Shown in pieces: positions 11,991 through 24,016 of a stretch of DNA of 64,000 bases. The stretch is taken from positions 6,138,001 through 6,202,000 of the forward strand of contig JAEVHH010000004.1 of NCBI GenBank assembly GCA_017607445.1, written 5' to 3'. A program made the translations under genes and the position numbers. The notes beneath the pieces were generated by a model. The model was not told the DNA's origin. It did no database searches and was given only the letters and a program-made list of their open reading frames with translations. This DNA comes from Histoplasma ohiense. Its lineage: Eukaryota; Ascomycota; Eurotiomycetes; Onygenales; Ajellomycetaceae. Positions within the stretch are counted from its first letter, which is position 1; every line of letters begins with the position of its first letter.

Positions 11991-13044
11991 TTTCAGCTAG
12001 CTTTCTGCTTCTTGAGCTTTTGTCTGTGTTTTAGAATGAGAGCTCTTCTTTTCTCTGTTCTTGCTTGTCTGCAGATGATATAGTGTTCACATGCATGGAA
12101 GGTTTACTCAGAGCAATCACATTCAGATATTGATTTGTGAAGTGCTCTGACTTGTTGCAGTGTATGCAGACTTCTCTGACAATTCAATCAGCAGCATTCT
12201 TCTCTGAGATGTTAGAGATTCTTGAGCAGTTTGTGTTCATGTGTGAGACTCAGTTCATTGATTCTGATTCAGAGATGAGAAGTGCTGCAGAGTGGTTTGA
12301 AGTGTATATATTTATTTGATGAAATTCTCTGCAATTCTGAAGTGCACAGAACTGAGACAGATTGTTGTTCAACAGATAAAAATCAGTACAGAATTTGCTG
12401 TATATTGAGAGCTTCAGACACTCTACACTTTGATTATGCAACTGAAAGTTCAAATTCTTGAACAGTATGTTGATTTTGATAGTATTGTCTCAGTCTTGCT
12501 CATCTGCTTCTAGAAGCTTGTGATTGAATTCAGAAAGATAAGTTATCAATACAACATTCATCTGACAAGTCTGATTAAGTCAGTTCAATGCTTTGGCTTG
12601 AAATGTAGAATTGAGGAAGAGAGAGTTGAGTTGTCAGAAAACTAGCTCTGATGTATGCTGATTGTTCTGACAATGACTCATTCAGAGTTGAAATTTCACT
12701 AACACATTGTCATTCAATCTGCTATGAATATACCACACTTGATTGAATAGTGAGTCTATTGCTTGTCTGTTGATGTTCAATTTAATGTTTGCTTTTGACT
12801 TCCACACAAGATAGAGCACTAGATCTTTTTTGTATTTGTTGAGAATTGAAAGTTTCTCTCTTGAGAGCTTTTCATGAAATGTGGATGTAGAAGAAACAGT
12901 GAATATGAAAGTACTCATCTCAGCAAATTATCATTGCAATTCAGTCATCTGTAGTACTTGCTGCTGAAGAATACTTTGTAGATCTAAGTTGTCATCCACT
13001 GCATTCAGATGCAGTGAGTGTTTGTAGAATTGTTTGTAGTTCAT
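11991..13044 (-). pseudogene. G2-a gag (decayed)
   Basis: The start is placed at the Met at 13044 (MNYKQFYKHSL), preceded in the leader by a T/C-rich stretch. A capsid-like segment at 12918-12682 (LVLYLVWKSKAN and VWYIHSRLND) is followed by a degenerate knuckle near 12140-12180, CIHCNKSEHFTNQY, in which the last Cys has become Tyr. G2-b keeps the intact knuckle. A basic, Ser-rich tail leads into protease. Confidence 0.8.
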
Positions 13045-13190
13045 TTCAATATTTAAGAATATGTAATAATAATAAAAGAAAAGAAATACTTGTAGATACT
13101 CAGTTCTCTTGCAGACACTATTTACAGTGTTGCAGTGCTAAGCTTGGTCAAGCTTCTTCATGAACACTATTCACAGTGTTATGATTCATA

Positions 13191-13412
13191 GACACTCAGA
13201 TCTTATAGAACACAGTTGATTGTGTCTTGAATGCTTAGACACAACAGTCTATATAACTAATAATAGAGACACTCAGACTCATGAGAGATCTCTTGTAACA
13301 ACTAGACACTCAGATCTGTAAATGATGCACTCAGATGTAAGAACTGATAATGAGACACTCAGATCTTAAACAATACACTCAGATGTAAGAATTAATAACA
13401 AGACACTCAGAT
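13191..13412. repeat. G2 leader repeats (RCACTCAGA, seven copies)
   Basis: The unit (G/A)CACTCAGA occurs at about 13191, 13267, 13305, 13327, 13353, 13374 and 13402, in the untranslated leader between the 5' LTR and gag. Just beyond it, at 13115-13130 and 13163-13180, are two imperfect palindromes of the form ACACTATTYACAGTGT. The position suggests an RNA packaging or regulatory element; that role is inference. G2-b has lost this region to the L-c insertion. Confidence 0.75.
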
Positions 13413-13426
13413 TTTAAACACAGAAG

Positions 13427-13439
13427 AATCGATTTGTAA
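13427..13439 (-). promoter_or_regulatory. G2 primer-binding site, probable self-priming
   Basis: Directly inside the 5' LTR the minus strand reads TTACAAATCGATT. Its complement matches 13 nt inside the LTR (plus 13488-13500 here, 53441-53453 in G2-b), allowing only CpG transitions; the implied ancestor is TTACGAATCGATT in both places. In G2-b that LTR site lies just after a TATAAG box and a CT-rich tract, where transcription should start. This fits priming by the element's own RNA 5' end, as in Tf1, with no tRNA needed. Confidence 0.6.
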
Positions 13440-13800
13440 TGTAATGAGTGTACTTTGATTAATGATCTAGCACTATTCTAATACAGATTATGAATTGATT
13501 AAGAAAAGAAAGAGAAAAGAAATCAAAAGAAAAGATTGTATGAAGAGAGTTCTTATAAAGAGAAGTTCAGAGTGAAAGAATATCAGAAGCCACTCCACAG
13601 TGAAGTGCAGAGTGAAAGAACATTAAGAAGTACACATAAAAATTGTTAGAAACTACACAAGCACAGAGTATGAGACAGAGGAATCATTGAGAACTACACA
13701 GAAGAATTGTTAGAGACTATATAAGCACAGAACACAGAGTGAAAGAACATTAGAAGCTACACAGAAGAATCATTAGAGACTACACAAGCATGAAGCACAG
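13440..13800 (-). repeat. G2-a 5' LTR, truncated
   Basis: It begins TGTAATGAGTGTAC and follows the G2-b LTR for 361 bp. It then stops at GAAGCACAG where G1-b starts. The missing 236 bp or so does not resume at 42789. It has no CpG at sites where G2-b keeps five. Confidence 0.88.
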
Positions 13801-14071
13801 TGTAATAGACGCAACAGAGATATCTATATTAGAAAATAGCTATGTGGCGATAGAAGAACACAGAACACGCCAGAATTAATGAGAATGGACATAGCATATA
13901 GTACCATAGACAGCTGTAGAATGTGATGGTCGTCTATATAATGCTCACTGATATCCATAGATATTAGAAGATCAGTGATTAGCTTTGAATAATAGAGATT
14001 GCTACCTTCTTAACATTCTACATACATACTTCACACTACTCTCATAATTATATCTACAATCATCTCTTACA
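13801..14071 (+). repeat. G1-b 5' LTR (271 bp)
   Basis: It starts TGTAATAG and ends CTCTTACA. Four CpG sites remain, against none in its 3' partner at 42518-42788. Because LTRs are identical at insertion, the difference arose afterwards. Confidence 0.95.
13935..13982 (+). promoter_or_regulatory. G1 LTR promoter: TATA box and inferred transcript start
   Basis: TATATAA lies at 13935-13941, and 39 bases from its first T comes AGTGATTAG at 13974-13982. That 9-mer is the predicted 5' end of the transcript because it pairs with the primer-binding site. The same pair sits at the same LTR offsets in G1-e (50924-50930 and 50963-50971). The start point is inferred from pairing and spacing, not from RNA data. 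Confidence 0.55.
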
Positions 14072-14074
14072 ATT

Positions 14075-14083
14075 CTAATTGCT
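14075..14083 (+). promoter_or_regulatory. G1 primer-binding site, probable self-priming
   Basis: Three bases after the LTR lies CTAATTGCT here, CTAATCACT in G1-a and G1-e, and CTAATTGCT in G1-c. These variants converge on an ancestral CTAATCGCT. The LTR 9-mer appears as AGTGATTAG or AGCAATTAG, converging on AGCGATTAG, the exact reverse complement. I saw no obvious TGG-initiated tRNA site at this position. Confidence 0.6.
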
Positions 14084-14157
14084 CTAAACTTTATTTGAGT
14101 GGTCTGTTGTTACACACATCTACAATAAAGCATGCAACATCAGTTAAAACATGTAAG

Positions 14158-15180
14158 ATGGTCTCAATATATACAAGATTCCTTGAAAATCAATCTGAAT
14201 CCTCTACTGTCTTCAATGATTACAATGCATGTTTGCAACAGTTGAATGATCAAATCTGTGAATGAGAGCAGCAATTAGCTATTCTGCATGCACAGCAGTG
14301 GCTCAATGAGTTGAAAGTGCAGATTCATAGAGATACTCTCATTGAGTCTCAATTAATTCAGAATATCACCACAGAACCACTGCAAAATCAATCTGTGAAC
14401 AATACAGATGATGATAATGAAACACCACTGAGATTAGAGATTAAAAACAATTATCAAGGAAAAAATATATTAGAATTCAAGAACTATAAAGATCACATAT
14501 TGACTCTCTTTACACATCATCACTGATATTATTGAAAGAAAGAACACAAGATAAATGATGCTAAACTCTACCTTGACACCCACATTAAGCAGAAATGATT
14601 GAATTTTGTATCATCATATGAGAGACATGAAGGAGCAACACTGTTGACTTTTGATGATATGCTATCACATCTAGAAATGCAAATTAACAATCCACAGAAC
14701 CAGCACCAATTGACAAGTCAAAAGTTTCAAAATACAAAATAACAAAAATGACAATTGATACACAATTTCTCTAAATATCTCAAAGACTGAGAATACTACT
14801 TACCCTCATATAGTGAAGAACAAAAAATGGATAACTTGTGTAGTAAGATGTTGAAGATACTATACACTGAACTCAATCATAAAAATCAAAAGCCTCAGAA
14901 CTACAAAGAGTTGCTTTGAACTCTACAGACTCTCAAGAAAAATATATCAGAGCAACAGTATACTATTCACAAAGAAAGATCTGCAATATTCATAGAGAAT
15001 CAGTGTTGTTCTGATAAATCTAGCAACTGTTGGAACAAGAGGAAATGAGAGAAACAAACAGATTCAACTGAATAAATCAAGAAAGATAAATATAACTGAA
15101 TGAAGAAGTGTTCTCACTGTCATAAAAAGAATCATATTGCAAATGATTGTTGAATGTTACACTCTGAAAAGCAGAACCAA
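14158..15180 (+). pseudogene. G1-b gag (decayed)
   Basis: The start is the Met at 14158 (MVSIYTRFLENQSES). A Gln-rich N-terminal part, a capsid-like region containing ISKYLKD-type sequence, and a complete CCHC knuckle (CSHCHKKNHIANDC) at 15109-15150 follow in order. TGA codons interrupt the frame, including one immediately after the knuckle. Confidence 0.85.
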
Positions 15181-17126
15181 GTTCAACAAGCAAAAAATCA
15201 ACAATTTCAATTGTAGAAGCAGCTGCTGCATTGGGAATACAAACAACTAGACTGCAAGATAAACAGTTATTGATGATGAATACATGAATGCTGACAGAAG
15301 CAGAATGATTGATGATATGAACACTAGTGGATTCTGATGCAGATGTGAACTTTGTGTCCCACACTTGAGCATCAAAATATTTCTCAAAGACAGAAGATAA
15401 ATCAAAAGTAGTGGAAGCAGTTGATAATCATAAGATTAAATCATATGAACAACAAAGAGCTGCAATGAAGATTATTGATGATGAACATATTCTCTGAGAA
15501 GGATTCCACCATTTCAAAGAAGCTGACATTAGTGAATATGATGTAATTTTGAGCATGCCATGGTTGGAAGCTGTGAACTCTGATATCAATTGAGTGTGAA
15601 GATGCTGAATCTATAGAAAAGTGTTGAATATTAATCACATGCACCTGAATACTGCTAAAGAATTCACAACACTAATTGATGATGGCAATATTATATTCAC
15701 TATCTTATCATTACAAGCTGCGAGTGCAGCAACTGAGTCAAATATCTCAGATGATTATAAAGATTATCTTGATGTATTCTGAGAAGACATATCTGACATG
15801 GAACATGCACCTCACAATCATGCCATAGACCTCAAACCTGGCAAGGAACCTTCATACCAATTAATATATAACTTATCATCTCAAGAACTCTCTGTCCTCT
15901 GAGAATATATTGAAAAGATATTAGAGAAGAATTGAATACATCCATTCAAGAGCCCAGCCAGCACATCAGTATTATTCACACTGAAGAAAGATGGAACCCT
16001 GTGTCTTTGCATAGATTATCAAGAATTGAATGAAATAACAGTCAAGAATTGATATCCACTGCCCTTGATAAGTGAAATACTTGATAGATTAGCAGGTGCC
16101 AAAATATACACACAACTGAATCTTAGAGATGCATATCACAGAATCTGCATATGAGCAGAAGATGAATGAAAAACAGCATTTTGAACACAATATGAACACT
16201 TTGAATATCTAGTTTTACCTTTTGAATTAACCAATGCCTCTGCAATCTTTCAATTTTATATCAACAAAGCCCTCAGTGACCTTTTAGACATATATTGCAT
16301 GGCTTATCTTGACAATATCATAATCTATTCAAACACACTTGATGAACATGTTGTCCATGTTAAGAATGTGCTGGAATGGTTAAGGCAATGGAGACTATAT
16401 GTCAAACTTAGTAAGTGTATGTTCCACACAACAGAAATTGAATTTTTGGGTTTTGTGGTTACCACACAGAGTATTACTGTTGAGAAATACTGCATTGACA
16501 CAATTCTAGATTGGCCAGAACCACAAACTATAAACAAATTGCAAATATTTCTAGAATTCATCAATTTCTATCATTGATTCATATACAAGTTCTTGATAAT
16601 AACAGCTCCTCTGACTGAATTGTTAAAAGGTTACAAAATGAAAAGAGGGAAGAATAACACATCTGTTCAGTTAAATGAAAACTGCAAGCATGCAATTTTG
16701 CAGTTAAAAGAATGCTTTACAAAAGCACTATTGTTGGTCCACTTTGATTCACAGTGAAAACTCTGTATAGAAACAGACAGATCTGATGTTGCAATCACTA
16801 CAGTAATATCACAATTAATGAATGATGATCACTGACACTCAATTGCATTTTGATCTAGAAAGCTCACAGAAACAGAAAGATGTTATCAAACATATGATCT
16901 AGAAATGTTGCCAATTGTAGAAGCTTTCAGGCAATGGTATCACTACTTATATGATAGCAGGCATTCAATAACTGTTTTATCTGATCATGTCAACCTCCAG
17001 CACTTCATGACAACAAAGCAGCTAAATGAACATCAGATTTGCTGAATGGAAATACTCTCAGTATTCAATTTTGAAATAGAGCATTATTCTGAGAAAAATA
17101 ATCCTGCAGATGCATCAAGTCATCAT
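15181..17126 (+). pseudogene. G1-b pol, 5' part (protease, RT, part of RNase H)
   Basis: The protease carries LVDSDADVN near 15315. RT covers about 15940-16580, with its catalytic box as YLDNIIIYS at 16305-16331 (usual YLDD with the second Asp changed) and FLGFVV further on. RNase H reaches FDFEIEHYSEKNN before L-b cuts in at 17127. The 11 bp CAAGTCATCAT at 17116-17126 is repeated at 38984-38994. Stops are frequent and chiefly TGA. Confidence 0.88.
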
Positions 17127-17286
17127 CCACAGACATTCTTACAACTACTCATGAACATAGAGATACATTTGAATTTTTCCATTTTCTAACTGTTTTTCAT
17201 ATAATTTTAACCTCTCAACCTGTTCAACATCATCACACACCCTCTGCAATTACTCTATGTGTGTGTACTGCACAGATTGAGTGATC

Positions 17287-18990
17287 ATGGAGCCCTCAAC
17301 ATTCTCCCATCCACTCAAGGACATCAACACAGCCTACATCAGATCACTGAAGCCAGAGTCATCAGCCAATTTTGTTACTGAAAAGACTGATAAGAGACAG
17401 AGAAAGACTGTTACAATGTCTTCTTCAGTTCTCAAAGAAGTCAGTGACAGCATTCTCACAGTCATCTCTCAGCTACAGAAGCAGTTTGAGAAGACTCAAC
17501 AGCAATAGAATCTGTGACAGAAGACTCTCATCAGATTAACAAAAACTCTGAACAGCTGAGTTAAAAAGAAGAAATAGTCAGTCAGTCAGAACTTTGTCTG
17601 AGTCTTCTGTGAAAGATTCATTACATATATGACAGCAGATCTGAATGCAGCATCAACTCTGAAAGAGAGTGCTGTCTCAAATACTCATTCACAGTCAAAT
17701 TCAGTGAAAACAACTGTGAGAAAGCTGACTATCTGAATGAGCATTACACAGAAGAGAAAAAATTCTGCTCTCTCTGAAGCTATCTCTGTCAAGACTGCAG
17801 CTTTCTCAGCTGACAGAGCTAGTGAAGCTGATCTGCAGCTCAAGAACATCAATCAGTCAAAAAGTCTCACAAAAGACACAAAACAGCAGAAGAATTCATA
17901 AATTCTCATCACTCTTCAATCAGAGAAATGAATTGCCCAGCTGCAGCTATATACTGTGCAGCAGGCAATCATTGCAAACATTCAGAAGATGGAAGATGTG
18001 GCTAATGTGTCAAAGATAAAGTTCATCAGAACAGATTGAATGATTATATCAAGTAACAGAGATATACACAATGCTCTGATCACTGAGAAGACAGTGGCTA
18101 CTCTCTGTGAAATTCTTGATACCACAGAGATTCAGCTATCAGAGCAGTGGTACAATTATGCTGTTTCAGAGATCTCAGAATTTATTCAGAGCTGAGAAAA
18201 GACAAGAATTCTCACAGATAAAATAATTGAGAGAGAGATTCTGATTCAGACAAAGATAAAATCAGTGAGCTGTCAACTCTTATAATATGAAATGAATCTT
18301 AAGACAGAAAAGATTACATGAATTATCTTCTTCCTCACTTCAGTGAAAGACTTCTCACTCTTCAATATCAGTGAGAGAACCAGACTCATCAAGAAAATAC
18401 CACTGACAGTGAGATATGACTCAGAATATCAGAGATACTGTCATTCATCAAAGTGTGTGCAACTGATGAGATGCTCCAACTGCAGTGAGTCCACAAGTCA
18501 GTATAAAAGATCAATAGATATAAAGTGTAAGAGAGTATCACAGTGTATCAACTGCTGTCAATTCTACTCAGCTGAACATCAGCACTGCTCTGCTGTGCTC
18601 AGATGTATAAATAGCATTCTCAGACATCTAACTCAAAAGAAGCTAGCAGCTGTCCATCATCTTGACAACAGATGTCACAAAGATACTCAGAAGCAGCAAT
18701 CACTGTCAGTACAGCCAGCATCAATGATCACAGTGATGATATCTACATCATTCATTCAATCAACTCAGTCAACACAGCTCACTGAGCTAGCACCTCACAA
18801 ACAAACAGCTACTCAAAACTTTATCAGTGAAGAGAATATCATCTGACAGATGATCTGCATCAGACAACACTCAGTCTGCACAGCAGAGTGACAGTATAGT
18901 CAGACAGTCAAAAAGCAGTCTAATCTCAGCATGCAGACAACAGATCTGAGATTCTTCAATCTCATTTTACAGATAAACTTTGACAGCAGC
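17287..18990 (+). pseudogene. L-b ORF1 (decayed RNA-binding protein)
   Basis: The start is the Met at 17287 (MEPSTFSHPLKD), the first in the frame after the leader. A Ser/Lys-rich N-terminal half with a probable coiled coil (ISQLQKQFEKTQQQ) is followed by a better-preserved segment at 18343-18846. There Cys pairs RCSNC, KCKRVSQC and CINC followed by EHQHC mark degenerate zinc knuckles typical of LINE ORF1 proteins. The tail is rich in Gln, Ser and Thr. In-frame TGA codons split the first half. L-c retains the C-terminal end of the same ORF. Confidence 0.75.
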
Positions 18991-19069
18991 TCATCAAATA
19001 ACTCTTCATACTAGAACATCAATATCAGTGACATGACTGATGTCACAGAAACAATCAGCAGAAAAATCA

Positions 19070-22000
19070 TTCTCTGCAGATCTTTTGAACAAACACAGTC
19101 AGAGCAGCTTTCTATCACACAGCAGCTCTACAGCTTGCTTTCAAGCAGAGTTGTGAAGTGATCTGTATACAGAAGTCTTACACACACTCTGATATCAAGA
19201 CTTCTAATCACTCAGCATATGAGTGCTTTGCATTTACAGATCACTGAGATGACACTAATCTGAAGCAGCAAAAGAAGAAGAGGTCTTGAATCATGATATA
19301 TATACACAAAGATTCAAAGATAAAAGCACAGTAATATTGATCTGTGCAAAACAGAGATCTGCTGTGAATCAGTGTCAATGACTGCCACATTCTCAATGTG
19401 TACAGACAGTCTGAGACAGACACAGTCATGAACTATCTAATCAATTTGAGCTCATCAGTCCACTGTCTAGTAGATGAGGATTTCAATGAATAATATAATA
19501 TCTTTGAATCAGAGACAGTGAATCTGCACTGAGAAGGAAAGCTTGTTCAGTGAGTCAGTGAACACAGAATGAACTTTGTGAGAGAGATAGATATTTCAAT
19601 TCATACAGCAGATCATATAATTGATCTCATCTTCTTCAATATAATCTTTGCTTTCACTTCAGTACATCAAGATTTACACTGCAGCTCAGATCATCAGTCT
19701 ATAATTACTATACTGTCAACAACATTTCAGACACAGCAGAGCAGAGCTCAGATCAAGATCACAGACTCTTAGCTGAAGCTCTTTGCAGATCTTATCAGAG
19801 ATTTTATAATGAATATATCTTACTCAGATAGAGTTGAGAATATGATACAGCTTGATAATCTGACTCAACACTTCACTCAGAATCTTCTGACTGCAGCTCA
19901 GATAGTCAGTAAATCAGTGCAACAAAAACAGACTACAGTTCTCTGATAAACAGCAGACTGTCAAAGAGCACATCAAAAGCTCACCACTCATCAGACAGAG
20001 ATCATGAAGCATCAGTTCAAGAACACAGTATGCAAGGCCAAGCATATATACTGAAGACAGATGATTAATGAAATCAGAGATGACAGAGATCTGTATCAAA
20101 TGATAGCATGATATAAGTTGAAATCCAACCTCAGAGCACCCCCTCTGATGATTGAGAATCAGATCATAGAAGAGACAGTCATCAAAGCTGAAACATTTCA
20201 GCAAATCATTCTGAAGCAATACAACTCAGCTGATGATCTGAAATACAACTCATTGAATGATAAGCACTGAAGCAGCATGAGAAATCTGCTCTGAGATTCT
20301 CAGATTGAGATGAAGAAGATAGAGTGCAATATCATTGAAGTACAAAATATCTCTTCAGATACAGATGAAATCACAGTGCAGCTGCTCAAGACATGCTGAC
20401 AGTCTGTGTTTTTTTTTATACAGCAGCTATACAACTGCTGTCTTCAACTCTGTCATTTCTCACAAATCTGAAAGCTGACAGAGATGATAATGATATTCAA
20501 GATAGATAGAAGAGATAGAAGCTCAGTCTGCTTCTGAAGACTCATTACTCTTCTCTCAATAATTTTCAAGAAGCTGAAATGTATTGTTGCAAGACAACTG
20601 ATATACACAGCACTCATTCATAATATAGTCAGTTTACAGTATGAAGAAATACTGCTCAGATGATCTGCAATGAATCTGATAACTGCTTTCACTCATGAAA
20701 TGAAGACAGTCTTCACACAAAACAAGAAGATATTCATGATCACAATGAATGTACAGAGTGTCTTTGATACTGTGCTGTGCAGACAGCTGCTTCAGTGAAT
20801 GATACAACAGAGATGATTATATAAGCTGCTACAACTCATTGACAGCTTTCTCACTGAACACAGAGCTCAGATTCAGCTGAAGAGAATCATCACAGTAGTA
20901 TATCAAATACAATGTGACACATTACAGAGATCTTCTCTGTCATCAATACAGTTTCTTCTGTATCTGACAGAGCTGCTGTGACAGAATCTGAAATTGTGCT
21001 TTGACTATACAGATGATCTGAATACTTGACAGACTATATACTTACTTGACAGCAATACTACTCTTCTCAGTCATGATATACAGAGTATTCTGAGATGGAG
21101 AAAGACAAATAAGATAGTTTTTGCATCAGAGAAACTTGAGATGATTCATCTCACAAAAAAGTGATATAATAAAACACTGTCAGTGATTGTGTCAGAGAAT
21201 CTGATCATACACTCTGTCACTGTCTCAGCTGAACAGAAGTCAGCACTTCACTGACTGAGTGTGTACTTTGACAGAAGACTCATTTGAAGATCATATATCT
21301 CTGTCTGAGTAAAAAAAACAAGAACTGTGACTCAGTACATCTGAAATCTGAGAAAGATCAGAGATAAACTCTCAGCAGATGCTCTGTAGAAGATGATCAC
21401 TATCTACATAATTTTCTCACTGCTCTATAACACAGAGATCTGATACAGCAGTCACACACAGTCAGTAAAACACACAGATAGAAATGAGAAGATCAGCTTT
21501 CATCTGAGATGATATATAGAGACAGTCAAAAAAATACTTATTATAACAGTCAGAGAAATTCTTTCAATTTTCTGTATAACATTCATCACAACTCTATATC
21601 AGAATGCTGAGCTCTCATCAGCAATGATAGCTCTGAAAATAATCAAAATGCATTTCACAACAAAACTTCAGATAATGAATGAGAGACATTCACTGACTTC
21701 ACAGATAGCTCTCTCAATGATCACATATAAAAGAGAGACTGAAACTCAGCAGTATCTGAAGATCAAGATTCAGAGATTGAGAATGCTGCTGTCTGCAGTC
21801 AATAGACTCACACTTATCATCCCACACTACTCAGAGAAATGTGAGACAGATTCCACAGAAAATATAGACAAAAAAAATACTGCTCAGACATTCAAAAAAT
21901 AATGAGAAAGTCAATCTTCAACAAATCTATATGTTTTCTCAGATAGATTAAAACAGATTCTTGACAACAGCAGATGAATGAGCTATAGCTTTATAGTTTA

Positions 22001-22435
22001 TCAAAGAAATATAGAGCTGATCAGCTTCTCAGCTGTACTGAGCTCTATATTATATATCTTTAACACTGAGACAGTTGATGTCTGTTGTGTATTAGAGTAT
22101 GCAGTGAAGCTTTTACTCTGTGTCATAGATGACAGTATCAGTTCTTAAATCTGACTCTATTTTGACAACATCTCAGTCATCTGAAATATACAGAGCAATG
22201 CAGTGATCTTTTCAAACTGAGTCTACAGCTGCTGTCATGAGCTTCTCAAACAATATAAAGTAAGTCTGAAATGAGTCTCTGAGTATATGAGAATAGAGGA
22301 TAATGAGAAAGCAGATCATCTGACTAAGCAGACAGTCTCATCTACTGCAGTCTCAGTCTATAAACTCAAAGCCATATCCACAGTCAGTGGAATCCACACA
22401 GTGATCAAGCAGCTTAGTCAAGAGATAGAGTAAAA
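19070..22435 (+). pseudogene. L-b ORF2: endonuclease-RT-RNase H (decayed)
   Basis: The endonuclease at about 19080-19900 shows VICIQKSYTHSD (usual IQEPYTHPD), VDEDFNE (usual GDFN) and HCSSDHQSI with the catalytic Asp-His. RT at about 20000-21300 includes a segment around 20750 resembling NVQSVFDTVL, and the catalytic box YTDD at 21006-21017 (usual YADD). A linker at 21624-21902 contains ERHSLTSQIALSMITYKR. RNase H at about 21970-22400 keeps SEYMRIEDNEKADHLTKQ. This order is that of fungal Tad/I-group LINEs. Stops are frequent, and L-c provides a parallel copy. Confidence 0.87.
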
Positions 22436-23745
22436 GTGATGAAGCAGAGTCTGTGAAAAGCTCTCTGACTGATATCAGAGCTGAAGATTCAGCAGACTGA
22501 CTGTGAAATATCAAGTAAAGACTTCTTCAGAGCTCATTATATCACAGTATATTCTTCACTGCTGACTTATACTTCACTTCTTTTATGAGAACTTCTTCTG
22601 ATATTATAGATACTTTCAGCATACAGATGCAAGACTCATCTGTATCTGTGAACACAATAAAAGCTCAGAATATTTAATACTCTGTCAACACTCACAGAGA
22701 CACTTTTCTCACTGACTCAAGAGATCAGTAACATAGTCACACAATCAGACAACAGCTGTTGTCTATCTAAAGTCTCTGACTCTTACAGACTTTGTAGAAC
22801 TGCTTGATCATATGCAGTTCTACATACAATACTGTATAAGATAACATAGTCATTTGAGCACACATTATCTGACAGCCTTTCACAGTAGTTCCAAGTCTAT
22901 ACAGATGGTACAGATAGCACAACATTCTGTACAACTGATTCAATCAGTACAATAGATTCAATCAATGCAATCAGTACAAACAGTACAATCAGTTCAATCG
23001 ATACAATCAACTCAATTGATTCAATTGATACAAATGATACAATCAGTTCAACAGATTCAATTGATACAAATGATACAATCAGTTCAATCAGTTCAATTGA
23101 TACAAATGATACAATTGATACAATCAGTTCAATCAGTTCAATCAGTTCAACTGATGCAAATGATTAAATCAGCATAATTAATTCATCTGTTTCAACTAGC
23201 TGTGATGTAATCAGTACAGTCTGTATGCTGACTCAGTTGATATAATCTCAGCTGCAGATATGCACTCTTCTTCTCTCTTTTTACTACTCTCTCTATCTTT
23301 TTTTACTTCTTTCTTCTCACAATCTTCTTCAGTGCTCTCTTCTCTCTCTCTCTCTGAGTTTGTACTGAATCATGTGACTGCAAGATGTCACAGAGAGCAC
23401 AGTTTTTTCTTCACTTCTCTTTTTATTTTTCTTTTCAGAATATTTATTTTTTCTTCTTTTGTTTGTCTATTTCATCTGTTTTTTCTCTGCTGTTAGAAGT
23501 ACAGATAGTTCTCAGATCAACTGAGAAAGTTATCTCTCTTCATTCACTATAAAGTCTTTCAGACACAGCAGCAGCAGTTCTCTCAAGAACCATACTATAG
23601 CTTCATCATAAATGATTATACATCAAGTCAGAAGTGAATGCACAGCTCAGTAAAATTCTTTTCAATGAGCTGAGTCTTCTCAACAGTTGTCATCTGAATT
23701 CTGTTTTCTTTCTCTCTGTGTATATAGAAATCTCTTCAGCATAGC
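22436..23745 (+). other. L-b 3' untranslated region
   Basis: No coding sequence is supported here. It contains the variable repeat block at 22920-23170 and then C/T-rich sequence, and it is cut at 23745 by G1-c. Comparable stretches lie in L-a and L-c. Confidence 0.7.
22920..23170 (+). repeat. LINE 3' variable repeat, L-b copy
   Basis: Dozens of imperfect units built from CAATCAGT, TCAATTGA and TACAAATGA fill the block. It is the longest of the three copies. The Gln-Ser-Val-Gln frame through it is a composition effect. Confidence 0.82.
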
Positions 23746-24016
23746 TGTAAGAGATGGTTGTTGGTATAATTATAGAAGTAGTGTGAAGTACGCATGTAGA
23801 ATGGTAAGAAGATAGCAATCTCTATTATTCAAAGTTAATCACTGATCTTCTAATATCTACAGATATCAGTGAGTATTATATAGATGATCATCATGCACTA
23901 TGACTGTCTATGATGCCATGCACTATGTTTCTTCTCATTAATTCTGGTGTGTTCTGTGTTCTTCTATCACCACATAGCTATTTTCTAATATAGATATCTC
24001 TGTTGCATCTATTACA
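23746..24016 (-). repeat. G1-c 3' LTR (271 bp)
   Basis: It begins TGTAAGAG and ends CTATTACA. Only one CpG remains (near 23786), against four in its 5' partner. The bases just inside it, ATTATCTCTCTTCTTC, are the complement of the element's polypurine tract. Confidence 0.95.

Larger units (their letters stand above)
6475..13800 (-). mobile_element. G2-a: Ty3/gypsy chromovirus, 5' LTR truncated
   Basis: This is a second chromovirus family on the minus strand. Its 3' LTR (6475-8411) is split by LINE L-a. The internal region holds pol (8412-11990), gag (11991-13044) and a repeat-bearing leader, and its 5' LTR starts at 13440. After 361 bp that LTR stops at 13800, where G1-b begins. The rest of the LTR is not found beyond G1-b. 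G2-b at 53392 supplies the full-length LTR for comparison. Confidence 0.92.

Noticed and set aside
13191..13412. CRISPR-like regular repeats
   Set aside because: Units are only 9-10 bp, spacing is irregular, and they sit in a eukaryotic retrotransposon leader with no cas genes.
22965..23177. Gln-Ser-Val-Gln-rich frames in the LINE 3' repeats (also at 7205-7408 and the Ser/Asp version at 59352-59750)
   Set aside because: They follow from short TCAATTGA-type repeats with no stops on either strand, lie after the RNase H domain and differ in frame and length between copies.
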